A DNA stretch of 64,000 nt from Ceratodon purpureus (taxonomy: Eukaryota; Streptophyta; Bryopsida; Pseudoditrichales; Ditrichaceae), in the NCBI GenBank assembly GCA_014871385.1, contig CM026431.1, positions 345,739-409,738 of the forward strand, read 5' to 3'. Positions 8,459 to 20,169 of this stretch are shown one piece after another. Numbering within the stretch: the first letter of the stretch is position 1; each line of letters starts with the position of its first letter. A program made the translations under genes and the position numbers. The notes beneath the pieces are model-generated. The model saw nothing but the letters and a program-made list of their open reading frames with translations. It ran no database searches and was not told where the DNA came from.

Positions 8459-10889
8459 GGTTTGGTGGGGGCCAATTTTCTGTCCCTCCCCGTTTCGGGG
8501 TCATGGAGTCTTTTTTTGGAATTTTTGTTGCTAAATTTGAAAACATAGGCCCCAAATTACCATGTGGAGGTCTTCTAAGATCAGTAGGACCTCACTCAAG
8601 CATAACAATAAGGGCAAAGATGTGCCCTCACCCCTCCCACCTTTTCCAAACCTCGCCTCCGAGTCAAGCTTGTAGGAGGATTTAAACAGACCCAATTTTA
8701 CCATTCACATTTGAATTTGCCTAATTTAATGTGATTGTTGTCGTTACTGAAGCGTGCTTTGGGCCGTGACATGTGCTCAATATTCCAGAATTTCAGTTTT
8801 GACTTCCACACCCAATTACATTTTGACATGTATTAGGGCTCCGTTATATTGTTAAATGGTCAATCAAGGTTCGTTACTAGTTATGTCAGATTAAATTATA
8901 TCAATTAAATTATTTATATTTTATAAAATTTACCAACGAGGTCGAAATGATGTATACATTTATTTAAGAGTTTGCTGATATTTGTATTAAGATATTATGG
9001 TGTAATAAATTTTTGTGTAGAAAGTATCATTTTTCATTGTCAAATGGCTAGAATCAATGTTGCATGTGACATTGGCCCTAACATAGTCTCACTGGTTCAC
9101 TTTGCCTACATGGAATTTCCATGCTATTTAGACAATATATTACAAATTATAGAATCAATGATATTTTTACGCATTCAAGTGTTTAAGAGATCCATAAAAT
9201 CATCCTATACTATATATAATGGATTTTGGGCAAACTACAAATATTTCAATATCTTAATATTTTATTATAATTCTATTTTATTATTTTATTATTTTGATAT
9301 TAAAATATTAAAATATTACAATGTCAAATTATAATATATTTAGAATGAATTTCATAATATCATATAAAATATTCTAAATATTATATAACATATCCTTTAA
9401 ATATTAAAATTAGAGTATCATAAATTTATTCAATGTTCTCAAATGGAAAATACTTAGAATTTTTTTTTAAATAGGATAATAATATAATTTTTTGTACAAA
9501 ACGAGAAGTTAAATAAAAAGAATAAAAAATAGAATGGAGTCTTTTTTCCTTTTGCACTTTGAAACCTTGCTTAATAAATTGATGTTCTTACAACTAGCCA
9601 GGTTTTACCAAAGGTTCCCGTAACTTTTAAAGTATTATTTACAGTCAAAATCAAAATTCTTTGCCAATGTAACATTTGCAAGTCTTAGTTAATGTCTTAC
9701 GTATCCTTTCGCTTAGAGCTTACATTCTTGCAAATATTTAAAGGTTTCTTTGCTAACACCTTTGTATTTAGAAGCTAACGTCTCCACGTTTAGAAGTTAA
9801 CATCTCCACGTTTAGAAGTTAACATCTCCATGTTTGCTTATTAATATGTTCTTGTTTTTACAACATCTAGTCAATTATGACATTCTTATTGATGTTGCTT
9901 TTCAAAATGTCAATGTTAGCAGAGCGCCTATGTATCTTGAAAACATCACAAAAACACATGTTTCTTATAGTGTTTCCTTGCAATCACAGAACTTCTAGAA
10001 GGTACTGTACATTATAGTAGCAAATCCATGCTCCACCATCACCACAACATTAATACAACTCACAGAAAATAGAGACCACCATTAGCTAAAGGATTTTGAA
10101 GAGTACAAGAAATTTAATACAATTACTGCAAGGTATTGGAACACATCAAACAAGATTGCATGATCTAGTAGGCAGTAAAGCATTTGAAGACCCTCAACTC
10201 TAAGTTGAAGAAATGCACCTGACATTCATAAGTCAAGAATGTTGAAAAAAACTCAAACCGCTAATCTATACATCCCAATTTTAGACGCTCCATTGACTCC
10301 AGCCGAAGTATTAATGTCAGTAAGGTCAAAGATGTCCTTGAGACATACTTGCTTGAAATAGACTTCACACCAATGACACTAACCAATTCATATTACATCA
10401 TCACCTAGCAAACACGCCTATTAGCAAATCTAAATCTTAGACTTTAAAGCTACATCACATTATACAAGAACTTTGATGTTATGACTAATCTTAGAACTGT
10501 AACTATTCTATTTATGATTGTAGCTAGCCGAGACATCCACCTGGTAGCCGGTTGTAGCAATGTTGCTCTGAATTTTTCTACTAGAGAAATATAGTGAATT
10601 TTAAATGTCTTATATGTTTATGGCATCCACCGTGTAATTTTTTTTTTAGATTGTTTTCCTGAACAAGGCTACAAAACTAGTATGCTAATGACTATACAAA
10701 CTTCATGCCATAAATCTTGTAACAATTGCCATCTCCAAAATAACAAAATCCAAGCCAATTGGAAAGGTTCTTAAGTTGGCTTGGCAAAGTTGCTCACTTT
10801 GATTTTGAGGCTTTGTAGAAGCTATTTCATCAAGATTTAATTTTTGGATAACTGAAGCTTCCACAAGTTAAATGTGTACGTGGCATTTT
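8459..10889. other. AT-rich gene-free stretch
   Basis: No gene or recognisable element is seen. Very AT-rich from about 8880 to 9560. The only structure found is a short tandem repeat at 9769-9835. Confidence 0.6.
9769..9835. repeat. 22-bp tandem repeat, about three copies
   Basis: Unit TTTAGAAGTTAACATCTCCA plus two more bases, repeated about three times with small differences. Confidence 0.8.
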
Positions 10890-12110
10890 TCACATGGACA
10901 AACAAACTCACAAGAGTTTCATATCCAGCCAAAATCCTCCAATACACATACAAGAGGTAATATACAATAATGTCTACGAGTCTTTCAAAATCCTACATGA
11001 ATACAATGGTGCACATGAATTTGTCATCATTATTAATGGCCTCAGTAGGCATATATCTCTTTCTTTTTTTAAAGCAAAAAATTAAGTCCACCTTGAATTT
11101 AAGAAATTCAAGGTGTACGCTAAAAACCTCAACAAATACAAGATTTGCATCTTACTTACAAACAATGGCAATGAGTATATCTCTCATGAATTCAAGTATT
11201 TGTATAATATTGAAGGAATTTTCCTTACAAAATCACGATCCTTTATTTATGAGAGCAATGGATTGGTTGAGCAAAAAAGATTATCTCTAATAATTATCGC
11301 ACAATGCTTGACATCCTAAAATCACATGCCTCCTACATTGTACTCTTACTCACTCATCTCATCGCTAAGTAGACTTTTAGGCGATCTAAATCTTATGTCT
11401 CACATTTATATCTTCAATACTCTTCTTCTTGTATATGTTTCTAAGCATAAACACAAGAAGATGGGATCAAAATCAACTTTCTTCAATTTACTCATTAATT
11501 TTAAATGAATTCACGAAGGGGTATCAACATTTATGCCTTCACTCATGCCAAATCATTATCTTCTATTATGCTATCATTGATAAATTTACATCTCCATTGA
11601 TGGTGCACACTTGGAAAATCACTTGCAAAATTTGTTCTTATCCTAGTCTTGCATTTCCCATTTAGTCACAATCCATGCTTTCATTTGATAATGTACCTAT
11701 CAAATCAATCAATTTAGAGCCTAAATTCCTTTTTATAACTACCAAACTATGTCCATCTCTTCTAAAAGCCCTACATATTTTTCCACCCTGCCCTAACCGT
11801 CCTTACAAGTTCAATATTTGACTTGAATCCTATGTAGCAAACTTAGAAGAATATGTTTTTTACTATGAAACTAAATAGAATTCTAAGTAGATCGCACTCA
11901 AGAACGATGAAATGAAAACTTGCATTCAGAAAATGCAAACCTTGGCACTTGTTTCACTCCCTTCTAATAAAGAAGCCATAACATCCCACTAGATTTATAA
12001 AATTAAACTTGGACTCAATGATTCTAGGGCAAATTTTAAGGCACATCTTGTAGCCTGCCTCCCAACATACACCCTTGATGGCTTTGACCTTTGTCCAAGG
12101 GAGACAACTC
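10890..12110 (+). pseudogene. Decayed Ty1/copia retrotransposon pol relic (integrase and start of reverse transcriptase)
   Basis: Across frames with many stops the sequence recalls copia integrase: YKICILLTNNGNEYISHEFK, followed by a degenerate ESNGLVEQKR in place of the usual QQNGVAERKN block (about 11100-11280). About 600 bp further on come pieces like the start of copia reverse transcriptase: NDEMKTCIQKMQT, LVSLPSNKEAI, then IYKIKLGL and RANFKAHLVA (about 11905-12050). No LTRs were found. It is an old, non-functional fragment. Identification is from residual motifs only. Confidence 0.6.
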
Positions 12111-12923
12111 TATCTTCATCGGCAACAATATGAGCTTCAAAAAAGCTTTACTAGATCTTGGATAAACAACCACCATCCATAATGATGTTGACTTGATCCA
12201 TAAGAATGAAACATATGACATGGTCAACTTATCTCCGCTAAAAGGTATTTTAGTACTTGCTAAATATTCAAATTGAAACCTACCCTCAACATTGAACTGA
12301 TCTCTATGAAGAAAGCTAGACTTGTGACTAGAGGTTTTAAGCTGCATTGTTTGAGCTGCATTCTCACATCATTTATCGTAGATATACATTCAAGTTATTT
12401 TGGTCTTAGCCGAATTAGTGCTGATGTTTGATGATGTAATGCACGTACCATGTACATGATGCTTTCATGTATTTTAGCTCATGAGTCTGTAGCAAGTGAT
12501 AAGTAGAAAAGTGTTACTTCGCAGTTCCCATCTTCGAGTATGTGTGAATTATTCACAACTTCAATTCACATCTTCACGTTTGATTCTTTCAGAACACGAC
12601 ATATCCAAATTTCAATACTTGCTTCCCGATAGCTAGGTAACTAAATACGATTTCAAGAATGCTAGTGTAAATGATTCGCATTCTGAAGCACCAGCTGGTG
12701 AGGCATAATAATACAACGACCATGCAGCCTTTAGGATTAGATTTCAACTCTCTCTGTGAGTACTGCTAAGATAAGCCTCTCAGAAAATCACCTTGTTGGT
12801 GAAGTCAACTAAAATCTCTGCCTACCAATGAGGTCTAGTATGTGCTTTTACAGGCTTCGCCGTGAGGAGACAAAATAATCAGCAAATTTAAATTACAGTT
12901 GATTCGAAATACTAATTCACAGA
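12111..12923. other. No recognised gene; 3' flank of ZDS
   Basis: Mostly unassigned sequence. A fragment near 12298-12345 could read KARLVTRGFK, possibly part of the copia relic. The last few hundred bases should hold the ZDS 3' UTR (minus strand), with no boundary visible. Confidence 0.4.
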
Positions 12924-15900
12924 TTACACGAATGTCAACTCATCAGTGACTGGTTCTGCTTGAAAGGACGACGCATTCACTTCTTTTTCCAGTCTTTGTC
13001 GAAGCTCATGGAGCATTGAACCAGCTTCGTTGATGCGAGCAGAAGTCTGCCTTCCCGAAAGCGTCGCTCCCTCCATGCTGTCGATGTAGTCCTGTTCCAA
13101 CGGATGCACACCAACATGAGCACTTAAAGAGAGGAGTAATATTTTGGAAAGCCAAGATTTTGATATGATGATACTTTTGAGGGCTGATTTAGATTACGTA
13201 ATCAAGAATGAATGTTCTACCTGCTTGGTGTATGAGCCTGAGAGGAAGAAATTCGAGACAGGTGTCTTTTGGTCGGGTCGGAACACGTCCATGCCAGGAG
13301 CTTCACGATACAGCGACTGATTGATCTTGACCACATTCGACCACGTCAATTCCAGCTCGGTTGCCGAGGGAAATAACCGAAGAACCTAAATAGTCAAGGG
13401 GAGTGGGGTACAGAAATCAGCCATCATTATAGCACAAGACTGTAATCAGCTGGTCCAAAGCCACCTAGCCAAAACCAGATAGATCCAAATGACACAATTC
13501 CTACTACACCAGTTTACATAGCAGGCCACAAACAACCTGGATATCTTGTCATTGTTGATATGCAATTGTGTATGAAAACGCTTCACTAATGCCACAAGGA
13601 AAACAAACCTGTTCATGTATCTTATTCACGATCTTGTCGTTCGGTAGTGACATGTAGGGATCTCCGGGAGTTATCACCGCTCTGGCCATGCATACACAGA
13701 CCCATCATTAAATGTACAACAGGATTTAACAAAACTCCACATCAAGTATAACCCAAATATGAGCTAGTTTGTCGATCTGATTCGAGCTTGATTGCTCAGA
13801 ACACTTTCTTGAAGTAACAAGAACATGAACTTACTGGATAAGGGAGCCTTCTCCAGGTTTGTAATAATCCTCAGGTGATGTCAGTGCAAGATCAGCAAAA
13901 CATGAAAAATCTGCATCGGCTGAGTAGAGTAGATTATCCAACCCAGCAGCTCGCTGCAGCTGCCTGCATCATCTCAACAAAAGAAACACAATCAAATATT
14001 GGTCACTTTGACTACCCCATCTAGCATTCAAAAGACAATTTTAAGCTTGCAAACACCTCCGGTTTGTCACACTACTTGATCATGACTTTCAAACCTTTAG
14101 TCTTACGACATTGCACCTGAGAAAATAATCAGTAACATAGATACCTTGAGAGCTCCAAATCTTGCATTTCAGTGACCCAACCATTGAACCGCAATTGCAC
14201 TGTTACCACAGGTACTCCTACAAGCTTGTAAATGTTGTCAAAAAACTCCCATTCACGCCAAGATTGAGGCAGGAGTCTGTGAATCCCTGGCACGTCACAA
14301 GCTGCGTACGCAAAGAAAAAGACAATCAAAAGATGCGAGAAGAATTTGAGATCATTCTGTTATCAAATAGCATTCAAGAAGTATCGAAGGTATGATCTAT
14401 GTACCTGCTACGTAAGCATCTGCCTTGACAATCTCTTTTTCAGTTGCCTGTGACATCGCACAATTATGATTTAGACACAGGACTGACTGCTATCATTGAC
14501 TTAACGACACTCTCGTAAATGATTGCACTACCTAAGCATTTTGAACGATATTAAAAACATACCAACTTTGCACACCAACAGAATTCTGTACCAACCCCAA
14601 ATCATGGACCATACTGGTAGGTGCAAAACTCTACAACTAACAAATAAAGAGATTCAGAACAAAAAGAGAAACTAGAGAGTCTCCCATAATCAATAACCAT
14701 GTAACAACCAGCTTCAACTATCCCATTTTAAAAGACAATGATACAGTGATAAATCCAAGTTGAGCATACACTAGTGCAATCAACAAAACATGAAACCTGT
14801 TTTTTACTCCGCAATAACTTGAAGCTCAATTTTACATTATGGCAAGGGAAAAGATCTCGAAAACCACAAGATGTCAAGATGGCACGCACCTTTGTCATCA
14901 CAAGCCCCGAAACATATGTCTCTCCCTCAGGAGTGCGATCATATAGAACCTCGCGACAACCCCATCGTAAGTGAAACCTGCAACCGACAAAAGCACATGA
15001 GGAAAACTCTTTCGGGAAGAATCACTAAACCCCTAAACCCTAAACCAAGATCAAGACTATAATCTTACGCAAAAAGGTTTATCAAAGATACTTAATTTGG
15101 ACGAATACAGTGACATTCTGCTTCAAAAGAAGATAATATCGCACGCAGGACTTGACTCCGTACCTGCCACCTTTGGATTTAATGTAATCTGCGATAGGTC
15201 CATTAAGACGCATATCAGGAGAACCGTTGAGCATTCTCAATACTGACGCCTCGGTTTTGGTTGCAAAGAACGCAAAAATGGTAAGCATGCACCGGGCACT
15301 GATGTTATCGCAGTCTATAAAGCCCAGGGCGTAGGCTATAGGGTCCCACATCCTCTTGATGCTCATGCGAGTTCCGCCATGTGATATGAACCAATCGGAA
15401 AAACTCACCTGCCCAATTGTCACACATCATTAATGCCTCTGATTTTGATGAACGAGGAAAGTAGTGATGATTATGCACAATTCTACACAAGACAAAAAAT
15501 GAAAAGAATTGAAAAAGGCTTATTAAAAATTGGCAGTTGCAACAGTACACTGACTAATTAATCGCCTAAAGAGCGGCTATTACACCTATGGTTCTTCCTT
15601 AAGCTCGTCTTTCACAGCCGGCCTCATCATGGACGAGGCCCGCTCTGAATATTTTTTCAGTGTCAAGCATTCCCAAAACATGCCGACCTTCTTGCGATTT
15701 AAACCATTAGATCTTAAACGGATCGACATGGGCGAATGAAAATAATTGCTACCGTATCCAAGTCGCGAATATTACGCATGGCTCCCTCTGGATCAACCAA
15801 CGCTCGCACAACTGGGCTAGTTGCCAGTGCCAGTGCGTTCGCTACCTTGTCAAAGGGCTGTGTGACACACAATATTAAACAACTGTGCATATTAGAGTGC

Positions 15901-17703
15901 GTAGAAAAATCATGAGTGTAAGTGAAAATAAAAAATTAGGGAGTACAATTTCCATTTTATCACACGGGTAAATCGTTTCGATCTGGGTCAAGTTCGTGGG
16001 TAAAACGGCAGGGAAATTTCAATGTTTAAAAGACGATAGGAACTTGCTTGAAGCTGATTCGTAGTGACAAATGCCTTCATGCCATGTAGCGGTGCTCCGA
16101 CTGGAAACCTGAAGTCCAACTCTGAAGAAGAGCACCAGTAGTGGCGTGTGAGCAGCCATTCCTAAGTTACCGTAATTCAAATCTTTATGTGACTTTGCAG
16201 AGTCCCAATGACCGAGATTTCGTAAGACAATATAGCTACTGAGGAAAGTTTGCACCATTCCAGTACAAAATTCTCATTAGACATGAACCCACCAGTGTCT
16301 CATTCAGGCCATTCTGCAGTAAGTAACGGATGGCAACCCCCACCTACTCGCTGTTTCTTATTTATCACTACAACTCATTTCCAGGAGCATCTTCCTCATT
16401 CTGATGCGGCCCGATTCTTAAACAGGGAGAGACATGCAGAAACAACTGACCTCCAATGTTGCCTCCTGAATTTATGAATGTGTGAGTGTGATCCTTGAGT
16501 AACAAGTTGTTATCTGCTCCGACCTATGAAGAATCTCATTGTAATTAGTCGGCAGGCTTGCTTATGAAAAAATATTACCCGAATGGTTTTATTTGTTAAC
16601 CAAAGGCCTCAGAATCATAGGGTTTTGGCGTTGAAAGGAAAGAAAATAGAGTGCATGTCTAAACGAACTAGGTCTGCTTATATATCGAAAAGCCACAAAA
16701 TTTCTGCAATAATACAAGAGGCCAAGCCATAAACCCCAGCTGATAGAGAATCAATTCCTAGGAACAAATATTTTAATTTAACGAAAATGATAAACTCTTT
16801 TAATTGAGAAGAATCCTGGTGGTTCGGTCAGGATTTAAAAAGCAGAAACGCAAGGCATCTAAAAACCAAATCGACACAATATGGAACATGCGGGAAGAAA
16901 ATACCTTCTTCAAGAGACGAAAAAGATTATTGTAGCACCCAAAGAACACATGCAAACCCATCTCAATATGGTTACCATCCTTGTCCTTAAACGACCCCAC
17001 CTTCCCGCCGATGAACTTCCGCGACTCATAAATGTCTACCTGGCCACAAGCAACACCAATGCTCAACAAACCACTAAGAAAAGATTTCCCTCGCCCGCAG
17101 TTCCAATGCTGCGACCACTCGAATTCACAACATGACGAAATTGATAGAAAAGAATCTCAGAGAAAGAGGAAGGCACCTCGTGGCCTTGCTCCAGAAGCTC
17201 CACAGCAGTGGACATGCCGGCGAGTCCAGAGCCAATGATGGCGACTTTGAGCTTGGGCCCCGTGTACGCCTCGGGTTCAGGAGGGAACAGCCCCTTGGGT
17301 GCTGAAACGTCAAAAACCCAAAACACAGAGGGTAAATTCAATCAGTGTCCATTAGTACTAATAAAAACCAAAAATTTTAAAAAAATTAAGAAAGGGGGGC
17401 ATTGAATTCCTACACCACACGAAAGCAAAAATTACAATGCTAAAAATTCAAGAATGAAAAACACCTCGAGAATTGCAACTGTAGCCCACCTTTCCTGCTC
17501 ATGTCCGACACCATACTTTGCAGGCTGGCGTCGACTTGAAGACGAGCACCCGACGCTGCGGCTTGTCTGGAAGCGGCATCTCGACGGTCGACAAGAGCGA
17601 AGGAGAGCGACGGAGACGATCCGCGCACATGAGACGATGAGGAGGAAGCGCAGAGCGACGCCGCTGCGGTGAGGCCAGCGTGGTGCAGGAGCAGGCCCGC
17701 CAT
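12924..17703 (-). CDS. ZDS: Zeta-carotene desaturase, complete, 14 exons
   Basis: Converts zeta-carotene to lycopene via neurosporene in plastids, using FAD and plastoquinone. Coding exons on the minus strand: 17703-17490, 17301-17177, 17039-16905, 16523-16451, 16121-16048, 15857-15753, 15408-15164, 14977-14890, 14447-14405, 14301-14145, 13963-13835, 13681-13609, 13385-13221, 13091-12924. Together they give 597 residues and a TAA stop, close to the known plant length (about 560-590). The Ser/Ala-rich N terminus suits a chloroplast transit peptide. The FAD-binding GSGLAG lies at about residues 95-100. Typical ZDS blocks are present: [51 protein letters not shown] and [15 protein letters not shown]. 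All introns are GT-AG except intron 5, which appears to be GC-AG. Phases agree at every junction and no disabling mutation was seen. Confidence 0.96.
15858..16047 (-). other. ZDS: GC-AG intron of ZDS (intron 5)
   Basis: The exon ends CAGCTTCAA followed by GCAAGT, the classic GC-donor consensus, and the acceptor is CACACAG before CCCTTTGAC. Using it gives NQLQ joined to PFDK in phase 0, matching the conserved ZDS sequence. The nearest GT (two bases into GCAAGTT) would shift the frame. Confidence 0.8.
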
Positions 17704-18330
17704 GGGGAGAGGTTGCAAGGGAGTGCTATGAGCTGGGGTGCAGGCAGGGAGAAATAAAAGCAGGCAGAGGAAGAGAGAGGCAGAGAAAGAGAAATCCCAG
17801 TGCCAGTGCCAGTGCCAGTGCGGTGCGAAATGGTGTTGGGTTGGGGGGACGTCACCCACCCAGCGGGGAGGGGAGGGAAGGGAAGGGGGAAGGGAAAGCA
17901 AAATTGGATTGAGTCCTGCTGGGTGCTGCTGGGCTCACACACGCAGCGAGCGAGGCACGGGCCCCGTCTCTCTCTCTCTCTCACTTTCTCACTCTCTCAC
18001 TCTCTCACTGACTGCGTGTGTGTGAGAGAGAGCGAGTGCGTCCGCGCCCTCCACCACTTCCACGTCGCTTATGATAACTTAGTTTTGTGGATTGGATGCC
18101 CCTCTGCCCGCTGCCCCCTCCCCACCCCCCCTCTCACGGATTGGATTGGATTGGATGCCTCCCCCCTCTCCGCCCACCCACGCTGCCTCCGGGCTCGCCC
18201 AGAGGCTCAGGCTCAAGGCTCATCCCTCCCTCCTTGTCAACAGTGGTGATTTTTCACAAGGTCCCTACCATGTCCATGGACATGTTCATGAAAACAAAAA
18301 CTTTCTAGTGGGACGGGTTCTTATAAAATG
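17704..18330 (-). promoter_or_regulatory. ZDS 5' UTR/promoter region with CT/GA repeats
   Basis: No gene is seen. Upstream of the ZDS start are a fourfold CCAGTG repeat (17799-17822) and GGGAAGGGAAGG purine runs. A CT/CTCACT microsatellite lies at 17967-18010, a common feature of plant core promoters and 5' UTRs. No clear TATA box was identified, so the transcription start is unknown. Confidence 0.5.
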
Positions 18331-18599
18331 AACCAGTTTTTGAATGTGTCAAATTCATTTTGGACGCGTTTTAAAAATATTTTTCTTTTTGATACTTTTT
18401 TTCCAAAAACTAAATGGTACAGTTATCAATTACATTATGTCGATATTACATGGGCATATATAAGCATAATGAAATCAAACCACTAATACCTATTCAAAAT
18501 ACCGTATTAATTGTGCATTCTGGCGGGTATAGTGGAAATGAATTGTAGTAGTTGTTCTTGAGATACTAGATTCCATACATGTTAAATGTTTTGTATCAT
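18331..18599. other. No feature recognised
   Basis: AT-rich; may include the 3' end of the adjacent Tc1/mariner relic. Confidence 0.3.
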
Positions 18600-19561
18600 T
18601 TTTTACTTGTTCGTCGACTTGCCATACTTTTGCAAAGTATCTTTCACCATTCTCCAAAGGTTTTCAATGAGATTGAGATCCAGTGAGTTTGGAGGCCAAT
18701 TCATCTTCTTGATTCCATGGGCTTGTCTCCAATCACTAGGATATTTGCTACGGTATACCGGAGCACCATTCTCCATCAATGTAAGTTGCTCAGACTTATC
18801 ATGCATAAAATAGAAGCCACTTAATGTACCTTCATAGACATGCTCCACAAATCCAATTGCTGATCGTTTAGTTGGAGGGATAACAACCAATGGGCTTTTG
18901 TCAAATCCCGTGAAAGTCCTCCACACCATAATGGATGTTCTACCAGACTTAAACGATGGTGCAAGACAATCCATGTGATACCTCTCATGTATCCTTCTCC
19001 AAACTCAAATTTTCCTGCTATTCTTGCCCAACTCAAAGGAAGACTCCTCTGTCCATATGATGTTCTTCAAATCTTTGATACTCTTGTGGGCATGGGCCTT
19101 GATAAAGTCAAACCTTTTTATCTTTTAACAAGTAGAAAGGAATGGTTTCTTGGGAGCAATACGACTTCCAAATCCCAATTTGTGAATATACATGCGAATT
19201 GTGTTACGTGCCACATTAAAGTTTCATGCAATTTCAATAATAGATTGGCGCCGATCTTGTAATAAATTAATAATTGCCAAGATAATTTCCAAATTGCACG
19301 ATCACCTAGTGATGGTGGCCTCCTTCTTGCTTTCTTTGTGACTATGCAACCAATCACTTTCCACTTTGTCAATACGAGGGAAACAGTAGACCGTAGCATG
19401 TTCGAATGTGAAGCTATTGCCGACCAATGTAATTTTTTTATTTTTAGGTGAAACGTGTGGCAAGCCTTTACACCATATTTCAAAGACTTGATCTGGCGTT
19501 TTGAATAGTTCATATTAGAGCACTTCACTGTCCCCATTTGTAGAGGAATTTTTAATTTCAA
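18600..19561 (-). pseudogene. Decayed Tc1/mariner transposase
   Basis: The minus strand holds, in order across several frames, a helix-turn-helix region (about 19430-19330), then a degenerate DDE catalytic domain. The last open piece (18974-18603) contains RTSIMVWRTFTGFDKSPLV, LMENGAPVYRSKY and WPPNSLDLNLIENLWRMVKD. These correspond to the Tc1 pattern of an Asp before the AP block and SPDLNPIEN-LW at the third acid. Here the Asp of the usual DNAP block is Glu-Asn and SPD reads SLD. Multiple frameshifts and stops show it is dead. It is related to the copy at 58190-58843. Confidence 0.8.
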
Positions 19562-20169
19562 AGCTTTCTGGCAACGTAATCATTTTTAAACAATCGAAAT
19601 TGGCCACAGCAAGGGGCTCTAACAATGAATCTTGGCCGCATCCATATAGTGAGTGAAAGCCCGCTCGCTATAGCATAATCTCCATTTACAACTAATACGT
19701 CAAATTTGGCTACAAAATGTTCAATTCCTGAAATCTGCTGCAAAATTCAATATACCTGCAAAACACACACAAGTACTCCGATGCTGAAGTAAGAATCAAG
19801 AATTCAAGATAAAAGGATACTTGAAAAACACACACAGCTCTGATCCGCTCTCTAACAGCACAGCCAATAGAAGGTCTCCGATGCGGCAGTAAGAACATGT
19901 GTAGTTGTGCACCGTAGCCACCAGCCACACAAACTGCCGTGACTCTGAGAAATAACAAGTGACATGAAACACCACCGTGGCTCTGAGAAATAACAATGGA
20001 CATAAAATACCATCGAGGCATGAGGATACAAGTTCATGAGACTCAAGATTAATGAGATAAAATAAGGAAATTGAAATTAGAGTGGAGCAACCAAGCTCGT
20101 GGGCGCCGAACTAAACAATCGAAACTGGGCAGCAGCTGCAAGTCGCTGAAGGCATCAACTTCAAACACC
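19562..20169. repeat. Unassigned stretch with a two-copy tandem repeat at 19938-20012
   Basis: No gene is seen. Two adjacent copies of about 38 bp share GGCTCTGAGAAATAACAA / GACTCTGAGAAATAACAA followed by ACAT(A/G)AAA.ACCA. A similar duplication involving GATGCTGAAGTAAGAA / GATGCGGCAGTAAGAA is found at 19780 and 19880. Confidence 0.6.

Noticed and set aside
9769..9835. CRISPR-like or other spaced repeat array
   Set aside because: Contiguous tandem copies without spacers; eukaryotic context.
12036..12347. Minus-strand 103-codon frame downstream of ZDS
   Set aside because: It overlaps the copia relic on the opposite strand and has no recognisable domain.
15026..15046. Interstitial telomeric repeat (CCCTAAA)
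   Set aside because: Only two to three units inside a ZDS intron; too short to be more than chance or a telo-box.
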